Below, piece by piece: positions 52,340 to 59,560 of a DNA stretch of 64,000 nucleotides. Position 1 is the stretch's first letter; every line of letters begins with the position of its first letter. The stretch spans positions 248,001 through 312,000 of the forward strand of contig NZ_JNYZ01000010.1 in the NCBI RefSeq assembly GCF_000717335.1, read 5' to 3'. A program made the position numbers and the translations under genes. The DNA is from Amycolatopsis jejuensis. GTDB lineage: Bacteria; Actinomycetota; Actinomycetes; Mycobacteriales; Pseudonocardiaceae. Under the pieces are notes generated by a model. It saw only the letters and a program-made list of their open reading frames with translations. It was not told the origin of the DNA and made no database searches.

Positions 52340-53520
52340 GTGATCGTCACCGTCTGTGCGGGGTCGAACCCAGGCTTGTCCCCACTCCGGTCGACCAGCC
52401 GACTGTCCACTCCCCCGACACGCAGTCGGGCGAGATGCGTACCAGGCGGCGCGTCGGGCACGTCGAACGTCAGTTTCGTGCCGGTCGCGTGGCTCGCGCG
52501 CCGCTCCGGAATCGCGCGGGACCCGAGCACCAGCAGCACCGGCTGCCCGGCTCGCACCGGCGGACGGCACGTGAGCTGGACAACCGCATTCGACCCGGTC
52601 CGCCGCACGGTCATCGGCATCTTGCTGGTGATCTGCGGCCCGATGGCCAGCGGAACCTCGTTCGTCACCGTCTCGTCGACCGCCACCACGGACACCGACC
52701 ACAGCCCGGCCAGGTACGAGCCGGTCAGCTGGAGCCGCACCTCGGTCTCGCTGACCGGCTCGGCGGCGACGGTGACCGGCGCCGCCAGCAGCGGATGCGC
52801 GAGCCGGATGTCGCGCGCCTTCGCCAGATTCGCACCGCGCAGGATGACCCGTTCACCGACCCGAGCCGCTTGTCCGTCGACCGGCACCGCCGCGGCCAGC
52901 TCCGGAAACGGCGACTCGACACTCCCGAACGCCTCGGGACCACGGTCCTGCGCGCCCCGGCGCAACACCGGAACGGGTGTCCGCGGCGGCCGTCGGCTGT
53001 CGATGAGCACCGGCCCGGCTTCGAACGCGACGGTGAGCCGGTAGCTGGTCTGAAACGCCGACCACAGCGAGTGAATGTCTTTCTCCCCCAACGGTTGCCA
53101 GGTGAGCCGGACGAGTTCGGACTGCTCCGACACGTCACTGCGCGACGGCACCTGCCGCAGCCGATCGCGGCTGAGCAACGGATGTTCGTGCAACGTCCGC
53201 ATCGCGGCGCCGAGCATCCGGTGCGCGGTGATGTCGTGTCCGCCGGGCACGTACGCGGTGACCAGGTACCGCAGGACGAGCGGCAGCTGCGGATCGCCGT
53301 GTTCGCCGGGCCGCAGCCACGCCGGGTCCTCGTTGCGCAGTCCCGCATCGACGCCGACCTGGTACAGGAACAGGTTGAGCTGCGGGTCGCCGCTCGGCCC
53401 CGGCGTGTCCTGCGGCGGCCGTGCCTCGACCTTCGCCCCGCTCTCGACCTCCCGCGTCCCTTCCGAGATCAGCTGGACCAGCGCCTCGGTCACCGCTTCG
53501 ATGGCGTGGGCGTCACTCAT
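52336..53520 (-). CDS. CIS DUF4255 (Afp16/Pvc16-like) tail terminator
   Basis: A 394-residue protein. The N-terminus (DAHAIEAVTEALVQLISEGTREV...PQLNLFLYQVGVDAGLRNED, PLVLRYLVTAYVPGGHDITAHRMLGAAMRTLHEHPLL) is the DUF4255/Pvc16_N fold that caps the sheath-tube at the far end. The remaining 200 residues contain IPT/TIG-like beta-sandwich strands (GERVILRGANLAKARDIRL). It overlaps neighbours on both sides by 4 nt. Confidence 0.9.
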   Translation of the reverse strand: MSDAHAIEAVTEALVQLISEGTREVESGAKVEARPPQDTPGPSGDPQLNLFLYQVGVDAGLRNEDPAWLRPGEHGDPQLPLVLRYLVTAYVPGGHDITAHRMLGAAMRTLHEHPLLSRDRLRQVPSRSDVSEQSELVRLTWQPLGEKDIHSLWSAFQTSYRLTVAFEAGPVLIDSRRPPRTPVPVLRRGAQDRGPEAFGSVESPFPELAAAVPVDGQAARVGERVILRGANLAKARDIRLAHPLLAAPVTVAAEPVSETEVRLQLTGSYLAGLWSVSVVAVDETVTNEVPLAIGPQITSKMPMTVRRTGSNAVVQLTCRPPVRAGQPVLLVLGSRAIPERRASHATGTKLTFDVPDAPPGTHLARLRVGGVDSRLVDRSGDKPGFDPAQTVTIT

Positions 53521-54149
53521 CTCCGCTCCCGCAGGTAGTCGTCCAGGCTGAGCAAGGGTTTCCGCTTCGGCGCCGGACGCGGCTCCGGCGCGGTCCGGGC
53601 TTTGATCTCGACCCGTCCGATGCTGATGTGCACGTCCGGAGGCGGTGCCGGTTTGTCCCGGCGGGTCACTACCGGTGGCACCGGCATTTCACGCTGCTCG
53701 GTGTGCTCGACGGGATACGCCGTCACCGTCGTCGTGTTTTCCGTTACCACCGTTGAATTGTCTGCCGGCGCTTTGAGCTCCGTCGGGACCGGCGCCGTCA
53801 CGACGTCCTGCCGGTGGGTTTCCGCACGCACCTCGCGGTCGAAGATTGTCTCGGTAGCGTGGTCCATTGTGGACTCGACGATGACCCGCTCTGCCTCGGT
53901 CCGGAGTTCCGTGTTGATCTCCCGGGCCACAGTGGACAGCCGCTCGGTGTCCACTCGCGACACCGGATCCGTCGGGTGCTCCACCACCGGCGGCGGTGCC
54001 GCGGGGATTTCCACCGGCCTCGACGTCGTAAAGGTCCCCATCGGCAACGGGCTCTCCACCGGGGTGACCGGCTCGAACAAGGTCGGCACCATCGGCCGGA
54101 TCGGGGGCGCATCGCCATGGCCGAGCAGCCGGTCCACGAAATCGTTCAT
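53517..54149 (-). CDS. CIS disordered linker protein
   Basis: A 210-residue protein, largely Pro/Thr/Val/Glu-rich and likely disordered. Only the ends look conserved: MNDFVDRLLGH at the N-terminus and VHISIGRVEIKARTAPEP...LSLDDYLRERR at the C-terminus. The motif I-x-IGR-h-EI-x-A is one I associate with CIS loci. The protein may connect assembly factors or serve as an adaptor for cargo. It overlaps both neighbours by 4 nt (ATGA). Confidence 0.75.
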   Translation of the reverse strand: MNDFVDRLLGHGDAPPIRPMVPTLFEPVTPVESPLPMGTFTTSRPVEIPAAPPPVVEHPTDPVSRVDTERLSTVAREINTELRTEAERVIVESTMDHATETIFDREVRAETHRQDVVTAPVPTELKAPADNSTVVTENTTTVTAYPVEHTEQREMPVPPVVTRRDKPAPPPDVHISIGRVEIKARTAPEPRPAPKRKPLLSLDDYLRERR

Positions 54150-54799
54150 GCCGTTTTCCCTGCCAGTTCCAGGTAGTACCGCCGTCGCGCCGGGCTCACC
54201 GCGAGCACGTCCGCCTCCGCCCAGCCGTACGCCGTCGCCAGCGCATGGACGTCGTACAACAGCCGCCGCGCGTGGGTCTCCAGCTCCGTCCACAGGTACC
54301 TCGCGATGTCGAACGGCGACGTCCACCGATGTCCGCACGAAGCGCAATCGAGATCGATCCGGACGTCCGCCTGAGGGTCGCAAGTGGACAGTGCCACTGC
54401 CGGAACCTCACCTTCTGGTGACGGCGCCGAAACCACACACCGTGCCAGTAATTCCCGCCGAGTGCGCACTTCCAGCAGATCCCGACTCGTCACCGGACGC
54501 ACCTCGTAACCGGCCGTCGTCGCAGTTCCACCGGACGCGCGTAAATCGTCACCGGTCAATTCGAGTTCGAGATCCTCCCCGCACGCCGGGCACGTGACCA
54601 GGCACGGGTAAGTGGTACCGAAACACCGTTCCCGCAACGCCAGCAGGAATTCGTCCCGGCGGCCGAGCGCGAGATCGGCGACCGACGCCGGTTCCGCACC
54701 ACCCGCGACGGCCAACGCGAGCGCCCGCCGTACCCCGGCGAACCCCAACGCCGCTTCCCACGCGGCCAGCAGCACGGCTTCCGGGAACGCCGCCATCAC
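54146..54799 (-). CDS. CIS zinc-ribbon assembly protein (T4 gp26-like)
   Basis: A 217-residue protein. Two CxxC pairs, CPAC (70-73) and CASC (152-155), form a zinc ribbon. It opens with a helix MMAAFPEAVLLAAWEAALGFAGVRRALALAV and carries GRRDEFLLALRERCFG and DIARYLWTELETHARRLLYDVHALATAYGWAEADVLAVSPARRRYYLEL. Similar proteins in phage and CIS loci are baseplate assembly chaperones. It lies directly after the tube gene. Confidence 0.75.
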   Translation of the reverse strand: MMAAFPEAVLLAAWEAALGFAGVRRALALAVAGGAEPASVADLALGRRDEFLLALRERCFGTTYPCLVTCPACGEDLELELTGDDLRASGGTATTAGYEVRPVTSRDLLEVRTRRELLARCVVSAPSPEGEVPAVALSTCDPQADVRIDLDCASCGHRWTSPFDIARYLWTELETHARRLLYDVHALATAYGWAEADVLAVSPARRRYYLELAGKTA

Positions 54800-54800
54800 G

Positions 54801-55322
54801 TCACGCCGGGTCCTCGAAGGACACGTCCTTCGGCTCGGTCACCTCCTCGGCCACCCACCCCTCGTTCTCGACCTTGAGGTGCTGCACGGCGACCGCGTTC
54901 GCATTGGCGTCCAAATCGGACACCGGCTGCCACTCGGACACCCAGCAGTTGAAAACCTGGTAGGACAACACCTTCTGGCCGCCCTCGTCGAACACGTCGA
55001 CGATGAGGTCGCGGCGGAAGTCCTTGAGCGAGGTCTCCAGGCCCTGCCCGGCATTGGCGAAACTCCACACGCGATTCGCCCATTGCTCGAAGACTTTGTC
55101 CGCGGTCACGCCACGCTCGAGCGTGATCGCGTCGTACTCGGTGCGACCGGGCAGTTTGAAACTGGTCGCCGGATCGCCGCCGGAACGGTGCTTGATCACC
55201 TCGGTGGTCCGTTTGAACCCGGTGATCTTGCTGACGCCGAGCATGTAGTCGCCGCCGCTGAACTTGACCCGGAACCGGAAGTTCTTGTACGGGTCGCGCC
55301 GTTTCGTCTTGCTGTCGGACAT
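54801..55322 (-). CDS. CIS inner tube protein (T4 gp19-like)
   Basis: A 173-residue protein: RRDPYKNFRFRVKFSGGDYMLGVSKITGFKRTTEVIKHRSGGDPATSFKLPGRTEYDAITLERGVTADKVFEQWANRVW. This is the gp19/Hcp-like tube pattern with beta-hairpins that stack into a hexameric tube. It is the only tube gene in the locus; many related loci carry two or three. It follows the sheath gene by 16 bp. Confidence 0.93.
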   Translation of the reverse strand: MSDSKTKRRDPYKNFRFRVKFSGGDYMLGVSKITGFKRTTEVIKHRSGGDPATSFKLPGRTEYDAITLERGVTADKVFEQWANRVWSFANAGQGLETSLKDFRRDLIVDVFDEGGQKVLSYQVFNCWVSEWQPVSDLDANANAVAVQHLKVENEGWVAEEVTEPKDVSFEDPA

Positions 55323-55338
55323 GACGGTCTGCCTCCTG

Positions 55339-56994
55339 CTAAACCTGGATCTGGCCGGCGAGCTGCTGGATGTGGATGAGCACGAACTCGGCGGGCTTCA
55401 GCGGGGCGAACCCGACCAGTACGTTCACGATCCCACGGTCGATGTCGTTCTGCGGGTTGTTCGTCGCGTCGCATTTCACCAGGTAAGCGTCCTTCGGAGT
55501 GCGGCCCTGGAAAGCACCCTGCCGGAACAGCGTGTTCATGAACGCACCCACGTTGAGCCGGATCGACGACCACAACGGCTCGTCATTCGGTTCGAACACG
55601 ACCCATTGCGTACCGCGGTAAAGGCTTTCCTCGACGTACAGCGCAAGCCGCCGCACCGGCAGGTATTTCCATTGGTTCGCAAGAATGTCCGCGCCGCGTT
55701 GCGTCCGCGCACCCCACACCACATTCCCGACTGACGGCAACCCGCGCAAGCAGTTGACGCCGAGTGGGTTGAGCACGCCATTCTGCCGATCGGTGAGCTG
55801 CACGGAAAGCGCACTGACGCCATTGAGCGTCGCCTCGGTTCCGGCCGGCGCCTTCCAAACGCCACGCTGGACATCCGTACGTGCCCACGTTCCGGCGATC
55901 ACCCCGCACGGCGGGAATTCCCGGACCGCGTTCTCCTGATGGGGGTCCGGCTGCTTCACCCGCGGGAAATACAATGCCGCGTTGCGCGCGGAATCCGTGT
56001 TCAGTACGAATCCGGACGCCTTTACCGCCGTCGCAACGGCATTGGGCGCCTGCCAGTTCGGGTCCGGGTCCACGATGAGCATTGCCCGGCGTTCCACGCA
56101 CAATTCGAGCGCGGCGGACAGGATGTTCGCCGTACCACCGATCAGCCCCGGCTCGCCGGGAAGGCACAGCATGTTGAAGATGTCGGTCTTCAAGAGCGCG
56201 TACAGCCCGGTCTGGGCGGCACGGTCACCGAGGTAGTCCTCGCTTCTCGGCGCGGGACCGTCCGCGCCTTGCGCCGCCGCGGTGTACCAGACGTCTTTCT
56301 TGTCGTCCGGGAACGGGTCCTGCCCTTCGGCCAAACCGGTGGAAGAATGCGCGGTCGGGCGCTTTTCGCCGTTCTCGATCTTTCCGATCAGCCGTGACGA
56401 AGCGAGGACGTTTTTCAGCGCACGCGAGCTCGTCACGTCGCTGCTCACATTGAGGTAATGCTCGGTGGCATTCCGGGCCGAGTCGCGAATGGTGAGGTTG
56501 TACAGCTTGCCGTCCGGATCGGGGGCAGTTTCGTAATCGACACGGGCGCGCAGGGTTCCGTTCGCCCACGTTCCCGGACCGGTCGCGTACAGGGTCGGTC
56601 CGTTCGGCAGGGCAATCGACGCGGGCGCGGCCTTGGGCGGCGCAGCTTCCTCAGCGTCCCCGGCATTCCCAGCCTCACCGGCATTCCCGGCGTCCCTGGC
56701 GTCGGCGGGCGCCGGAGCTGGCGGTGAAGTCCCCACCACCCGCACGATTTCCGCTTCACTGCCGCCATTCTGGTAGAACTGGTAGACCGCGTAGCTGAGC
56801 GCGCTCCCCGCGTCCAGGCCGCCGAACTCCTGCTCGTAGTCCTCCCAGCTCGTGATGTGCACGGCCTGGTCGGCCGCCCCGCGCGGGGCGGTGCCGAGGA
56901 AAGCCGCAATCGAGGTGGGCACCCCGGTGATGGTGCGAACCGCGCTCGGCAGCTCGTCGATGTAGACACCCGGAAAGGTGGGCGTGATGGGCAT
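55339..56994 (-). CDS. CIS contractile sheath protein
   Basis: A 551-residue protein. It starts TPTFPGVYIDELPSAVRTITGVPTSIAAFLG, the classic sheath N-terminus, continues with SWEDYEQEFGGL and YFPRVKQPDPHQ, and ends with VWGARTQRGADILANQWKYLPVRRLALYVEESLYRGTQWVVFEPNDEPLW, the conserved sheath C-terminal handshake region. Residues about 90-125 are a low-complexity insertion (ADARDAGNAGEAGNAGDAEE type) likely to lie on the outer surface. The ATG follows a GGAGGGAGACGGCC stretch. It is the first structural gene of the operon. Confidence 0.95.
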   Translation of the reverse strand: MPITPTFPGVYIDELPSAVRTITGVPTSIAAFLGTAPRGAADQAVHITSWEDYEQEFGGLDAGSALSYAVYQFYQNGGSEAEIVRVVGTSPPAPAPADARDAGNAGEAGNAGDAEEAAPPKAAPASIALPNGPTLYATGPGTWANGTLRARVDYETAPDPDGKLYNLTIRDSARNATEHYLNVSSDVTSSRALKNVLASSRLIGKIENGEKRPTAHSSTGLAEGQDPFPDDKKDVWYTAAAQGADGPAPRSEDYLGDRAAQTGLYALLKTDIFNMLCLPGEPGLIGGTANILSAALELCVERRAMLIVDPDPNWQAPNAVATAVKASGFVLNTDSARNAALYFPRVKQPDPHQENAVREFPPCGVIAGTWARTDVQRGVWKAPAGTEATLNGVSALSVQLTDRQNGVLNPLGVNCLRGLPSVGNVVWGARTQRGADILANQWKYLPVRRLALYVEESLYRGTQWVVFEPNDEPLWSSIRLNVGAFMNTLFRQGAFQGRTPKDAYLVKCDATNNPQNDIDRGIVNVLVGFAPLKPAEFVLIHIQQLAGQIQV

Positions 56995-57049
56995 GGCCGT
57001 CTCCCTCCGCGGCCGCTCGGCCGTGGTCCGTGAGCGTGCACTGGTTCCG

Positions 57050-57265
57050 TCACCGCGGCGTCACGTCGCCGTCTGCGGGGCCGATCCGGCGGAGCCAGCG
57101 GGCTACCGAAGCAAGCACTTGGTCGTGCGTGGTGAGCACCACCGACGTCACCGCGGCGGTACGCACGTCGGTGGTGGTCGTGATGCGGACCCGCAGCAGT
57201 CCGTCAGGAGTCCGCCACGCCCGAAGGACGTGCAACGCGACCTGCTCCGGGTCCGCACCTTCCAT
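57050..57265 (-). CDS. small CIS-locus protein
   Basis: A 71-residue protein, MEGADPEQVALHVLRAWRTPDGLLRVRITTTTDVRTAAVTSVVLTTHDQVLASVARWLRRI. It is a compact alpha/beta protein between the SARP regulator and the sheath gene. I recall similar short proteins beside SARP genes in other actinobacterial CIS loci. There is no clear ribosome-binding site, so the start is uncertain. Function unknown. Confidence 0.6.
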   Translation of the reverse strand: MEGADPEQVALHVLRAWRTPDGLLRVRITTTTDVRTAAVTSVVLTTHDQVLASVARWLRRIGPADGDVTPR

Positions 57266-57300
57266 GTGGTGCAGTACAACGGTTTCCCGTCACCGCGCCG

Positions 57301-58014
57301 TCACCCGAGCAGGGCGCGTACCTCCGGGCCCGGCGACACCCCGAGCTCGGCCCGCAGCATTTCCGCCAGCGCACGATAAACCCGCACGGCCTCGCCGCGA
57401 TTCCCTTCGAGCAAATGCACGCGGATCAGGCAGCGGTGCGCGCTTTCCCGCAACGGCTCACCTTCCACGGCGGTGAGTGCCGCGTCGACCGCCTCGGAAA
57501 ACCGGCCCGCCTCCGCGAGCCGTTCGGCCAGGCATTCCAGGGCGTGCAAGCGAAGCTGCCGCCAGCGCTCGCGGTAGACGAACAGCCAATCGTCGTACCA
57601 ATCCGGCAGCAGATCGGTGGCCAGCAGGCCGATCACCGGCTCGCTGTCCTCCGGCAATTCACCGCCGGAAGTGGTGAGCGAGCGCGCGAGGCTCACGGCG
57701 GCCCGCGCGTCGACGGCCACCGTATCGGCCAGCGAAAGCCAATCCGAAGCCGCACTCACCAGATCCCGATGCACCCGGCCGACCCGCCACAAGGTGGTCC
57801 GGAGGCTGGCCGCCCCGTGTTCTTCCGACGAATCGACCCACAACGCGTGCGCGACCTCGGCGCGGCGCACGGGTCTGTCGCGGAGCGCGAGATACGTCAC
57901 CAATCGTTGTGCAGCACGGGAAATCGGCCGCTCACCCACTGCGAAGGTCGGCAGCAGCTGCACGACGAGCACCGATTCTACTTCTCCCACCGTTTTCATC
58001 TGTGAAACGACCAT
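57301..58014 (-). CDS. SARP/BTAD-family transcriptional regulator of the CIS locus
   Basis: A 237-residue protein. The N-terminal OmpR-like winged helix (VVQLLPTFAVGERPISRAAQRLVTYLALRDRPVRRAEVAHALWVDSSEEHGAASLRTTLWRVGRV) is followed by a bacterial transcriptional activation domain (DWYDDWLFVYRERWRQLRLHALECLAERLAEAGRFSEAVDAALTAV). A GTG at 57972 with GGGAGAAG upstream may be the real start. It lies just before the small protein and the structural operon, and is the likely activator. Confidence 0.92.
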   Translation of the reverse strand: MVVSQMKTVGEVESVLVVQLLPTFAVGERPISRAAQRLVTYLALRDRPVRRAEVAHALWVDSSEEHGAASLRTTLWRVGRVHRDLVSAASDWLSLADTVAVDARAAVSLARSLTTSGGELPEDSEPVIGLLATDLLPDWYDDWLFVYRERWRQLRLHALECLAERLAEAGRFSEAVDAALTAVEGEPLRESAHRCLIRVHLLEGNRGEAVRVYRALAEMLRAELGVSPGPEVRALLG

Positions 58015-58100
58015 GCGAACCGAACACCCTCCCCCTCGATCTTCGACTATCGATGATCGTCATCGGCCCCCGGCCGCGCCATCCGTGCTACCACGTAACT

Positions 58101-59498
58101 TCAGCCCAGCAGCCGCTGCTCCCGCAGGAAGGCGAGGAACTGCAGGTACGTGCGATCGGTGAAGGCATTCGCCGGCCAGATCTCGTCACCCGGCCGCACC
58201 GCGGGGCCAGCCATTCGGCGGTACCGGGCATTGATCGCCTCGGACACGCGGATGAACACGCCCACGTCCCCCACCGATGCGATCCGCCGCGCCACCGGCA
58301 CGCCCTGGGACTCCCCGGCGAGAAACCGGTCCAGCGTCGTGGCCGCGATCACCCGCGTCAGGTACCCGCCGAACTCTCGCCACGCCTGCTGCTCGACCGG
58401 CGTGTATCCAGTGAGGTTCCAGCCTGCCGGGTCGAGGATGCCGACCACGCTGCCGAACAGCTGCGCTACCGCGCCACCGATCCCGCGTCCGATCGCGCCT
58501 GCGGTCTGCGTGCCGGACGCGAGACCGGTCGCGACCGACTGGGTCCACGCGGCAATGGCCGGGGCAACTGTGTCCACCGCGCTGACCCCGTAACTGCCGG
58601 ACACCCGCGCGCCCGCCTCGGCGCCGAGGCTGAACGCCGCCGCCACCCAGCCCTCCTCTCCCGAGAAGAGGCCGGTACTGACCGAAAATCCCACTCCCGC
58701 CAGTAGTTTCACCGCGACGTTAAGGCTCCCGCCCGCGTACGCGCCGGAGACGTTGCCCGCCTGCCCGAGCGGGCCGAGCCGGACCGCCACGACGACCGAT
58801 TCACTGCCGCCCGCGGTCACCCCGAGGCCGAGTTCGGCGTAACCGATGATGTCGGTGGTGACCTCGCCGGATTCGAGGTTGACGAAGACCATCGTGTCCT
58901 GTCCGGCGCCCACCCCGACCCCCGCACCGGCGTTGCCCGACGCCCGCAGCCCCAGCGCCGTGCCCGTGACCGCCCACCCCAGCAGGTGAAGCACCGAGGT
59001 CAAGGTGGTGACCGCGGCGCGCGCGGCTTCGAACACCGGCCGGCCACGGAGATTCGTGACGACCACCTTCGAGTCGGCCTGTCGTGCGAGACCGGGGGCG
59101 CTGGCCCCGGCCACCGGCACGGGCCCGCCGGTGCCGCGGACCACCTCGGCCGCCGCCTCGTCCGCCGACCGGTCGAGCGAATGGCCGACGGCGAACCCGG
59201 GTGCGGCACCACCGCCGCGACGTTGCTGCACGACGTGCGCCAGCTCGTGCGCGAGCGTGTATCTGCCGGGTTCAGACTCCGGCCGGTATTCGCCAGGGTC
59301 GAAAACGATCTGCTCGCCGACGGTGTACGCCTTCGCCCCAAGCTGCGTCGCGGCCGGGTCCGAATGCACCCGTACCCGGCTGAAGTCCTGGCCGAACCGC
59401 TGTTCCATGAACTGCCGGACTTCCGGTTCGAGGGGATGCCCGCCCACCGGCTCGGGACCGGCGGGCACCGGCTCACCGGCCATCCGGATCCGCTCCAC
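58101..59498 (-). CDS. DUF4157 (eCIS core) protein, candidate effector
   Basis: A 465-residue protein from GTG 59498 (GGAGGGG upstream). Residues about 20-120 are a DUF4157 domain: EPEVRQFMEQRFGQDFSRVRVHSDPAATQLGAKAYTVGEQIVFDPGEY, then LAHELAHVVQQ with the zinc motif HExxH (84-88), and AADEAAAEV nearby. DUF4157 marks eCIS-associated toxins and cargo. The middle (about 150-340) is Gly/Ala/Val-rich with repeated strands, and the C-terminus is helical. The mature toxic domain, if any, is not recognised. It is transcribed towards the operon. Confidence 0.85.
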   Translation of the reverse strand: MERIRMAGEPVPAGPEPVGGHPLEPEVRQFMEQRFGQDFSRVRVHSDPAATQLGAKAYTVGEQIVFDPGEYRPESEPGRYTLAHELAHVVQQRRGGGAAPGFAVGHSLDRSADEAAAEVVRGTGGPVPVAGASAPGLARQADSKVVVTNLRGRPVFEAARAAVTTLTSVLHLLGWAVTGTALGLRASGNAGAGVGVGAGQDTMVFVNLESGEVTTDIIGYAELGLGVTAGGSESVVVAVRLGPLGQAGNVSGAYAGGSLNVAVKLLAGVGFSVSTGLFSGEEGWVAAAFSLGAEAGARVSGSYGVSAVDTVAPAIAAWTQSVATGLASGTQTAGAIGRGIGGAVAQLFGSVVGILDPAGWNLTGYTPVEQQAWREFGGYLTRVIAATTLDRFLAGESQGVPVARRIASVGDVGVFIRVSEAINARYRRMAGPAVRPGDEIWPANAFTDRTYLQFLAFLREQRLLG

Positions 59499-59560
59499 CT
59501 GCGACCCCTCCCGATCACTGGACCACCGCCGCAGTGTGATCGGGAAGCGTCACCGCCCCG

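Noticed and set aside
36058..56994. Prophage or type VI secretion system
   Set aside because: There are no capsid, portal, terminase, integrase or lysis genes and no TssJLM/ClpV homologues; the gene set and order fit a CIS.
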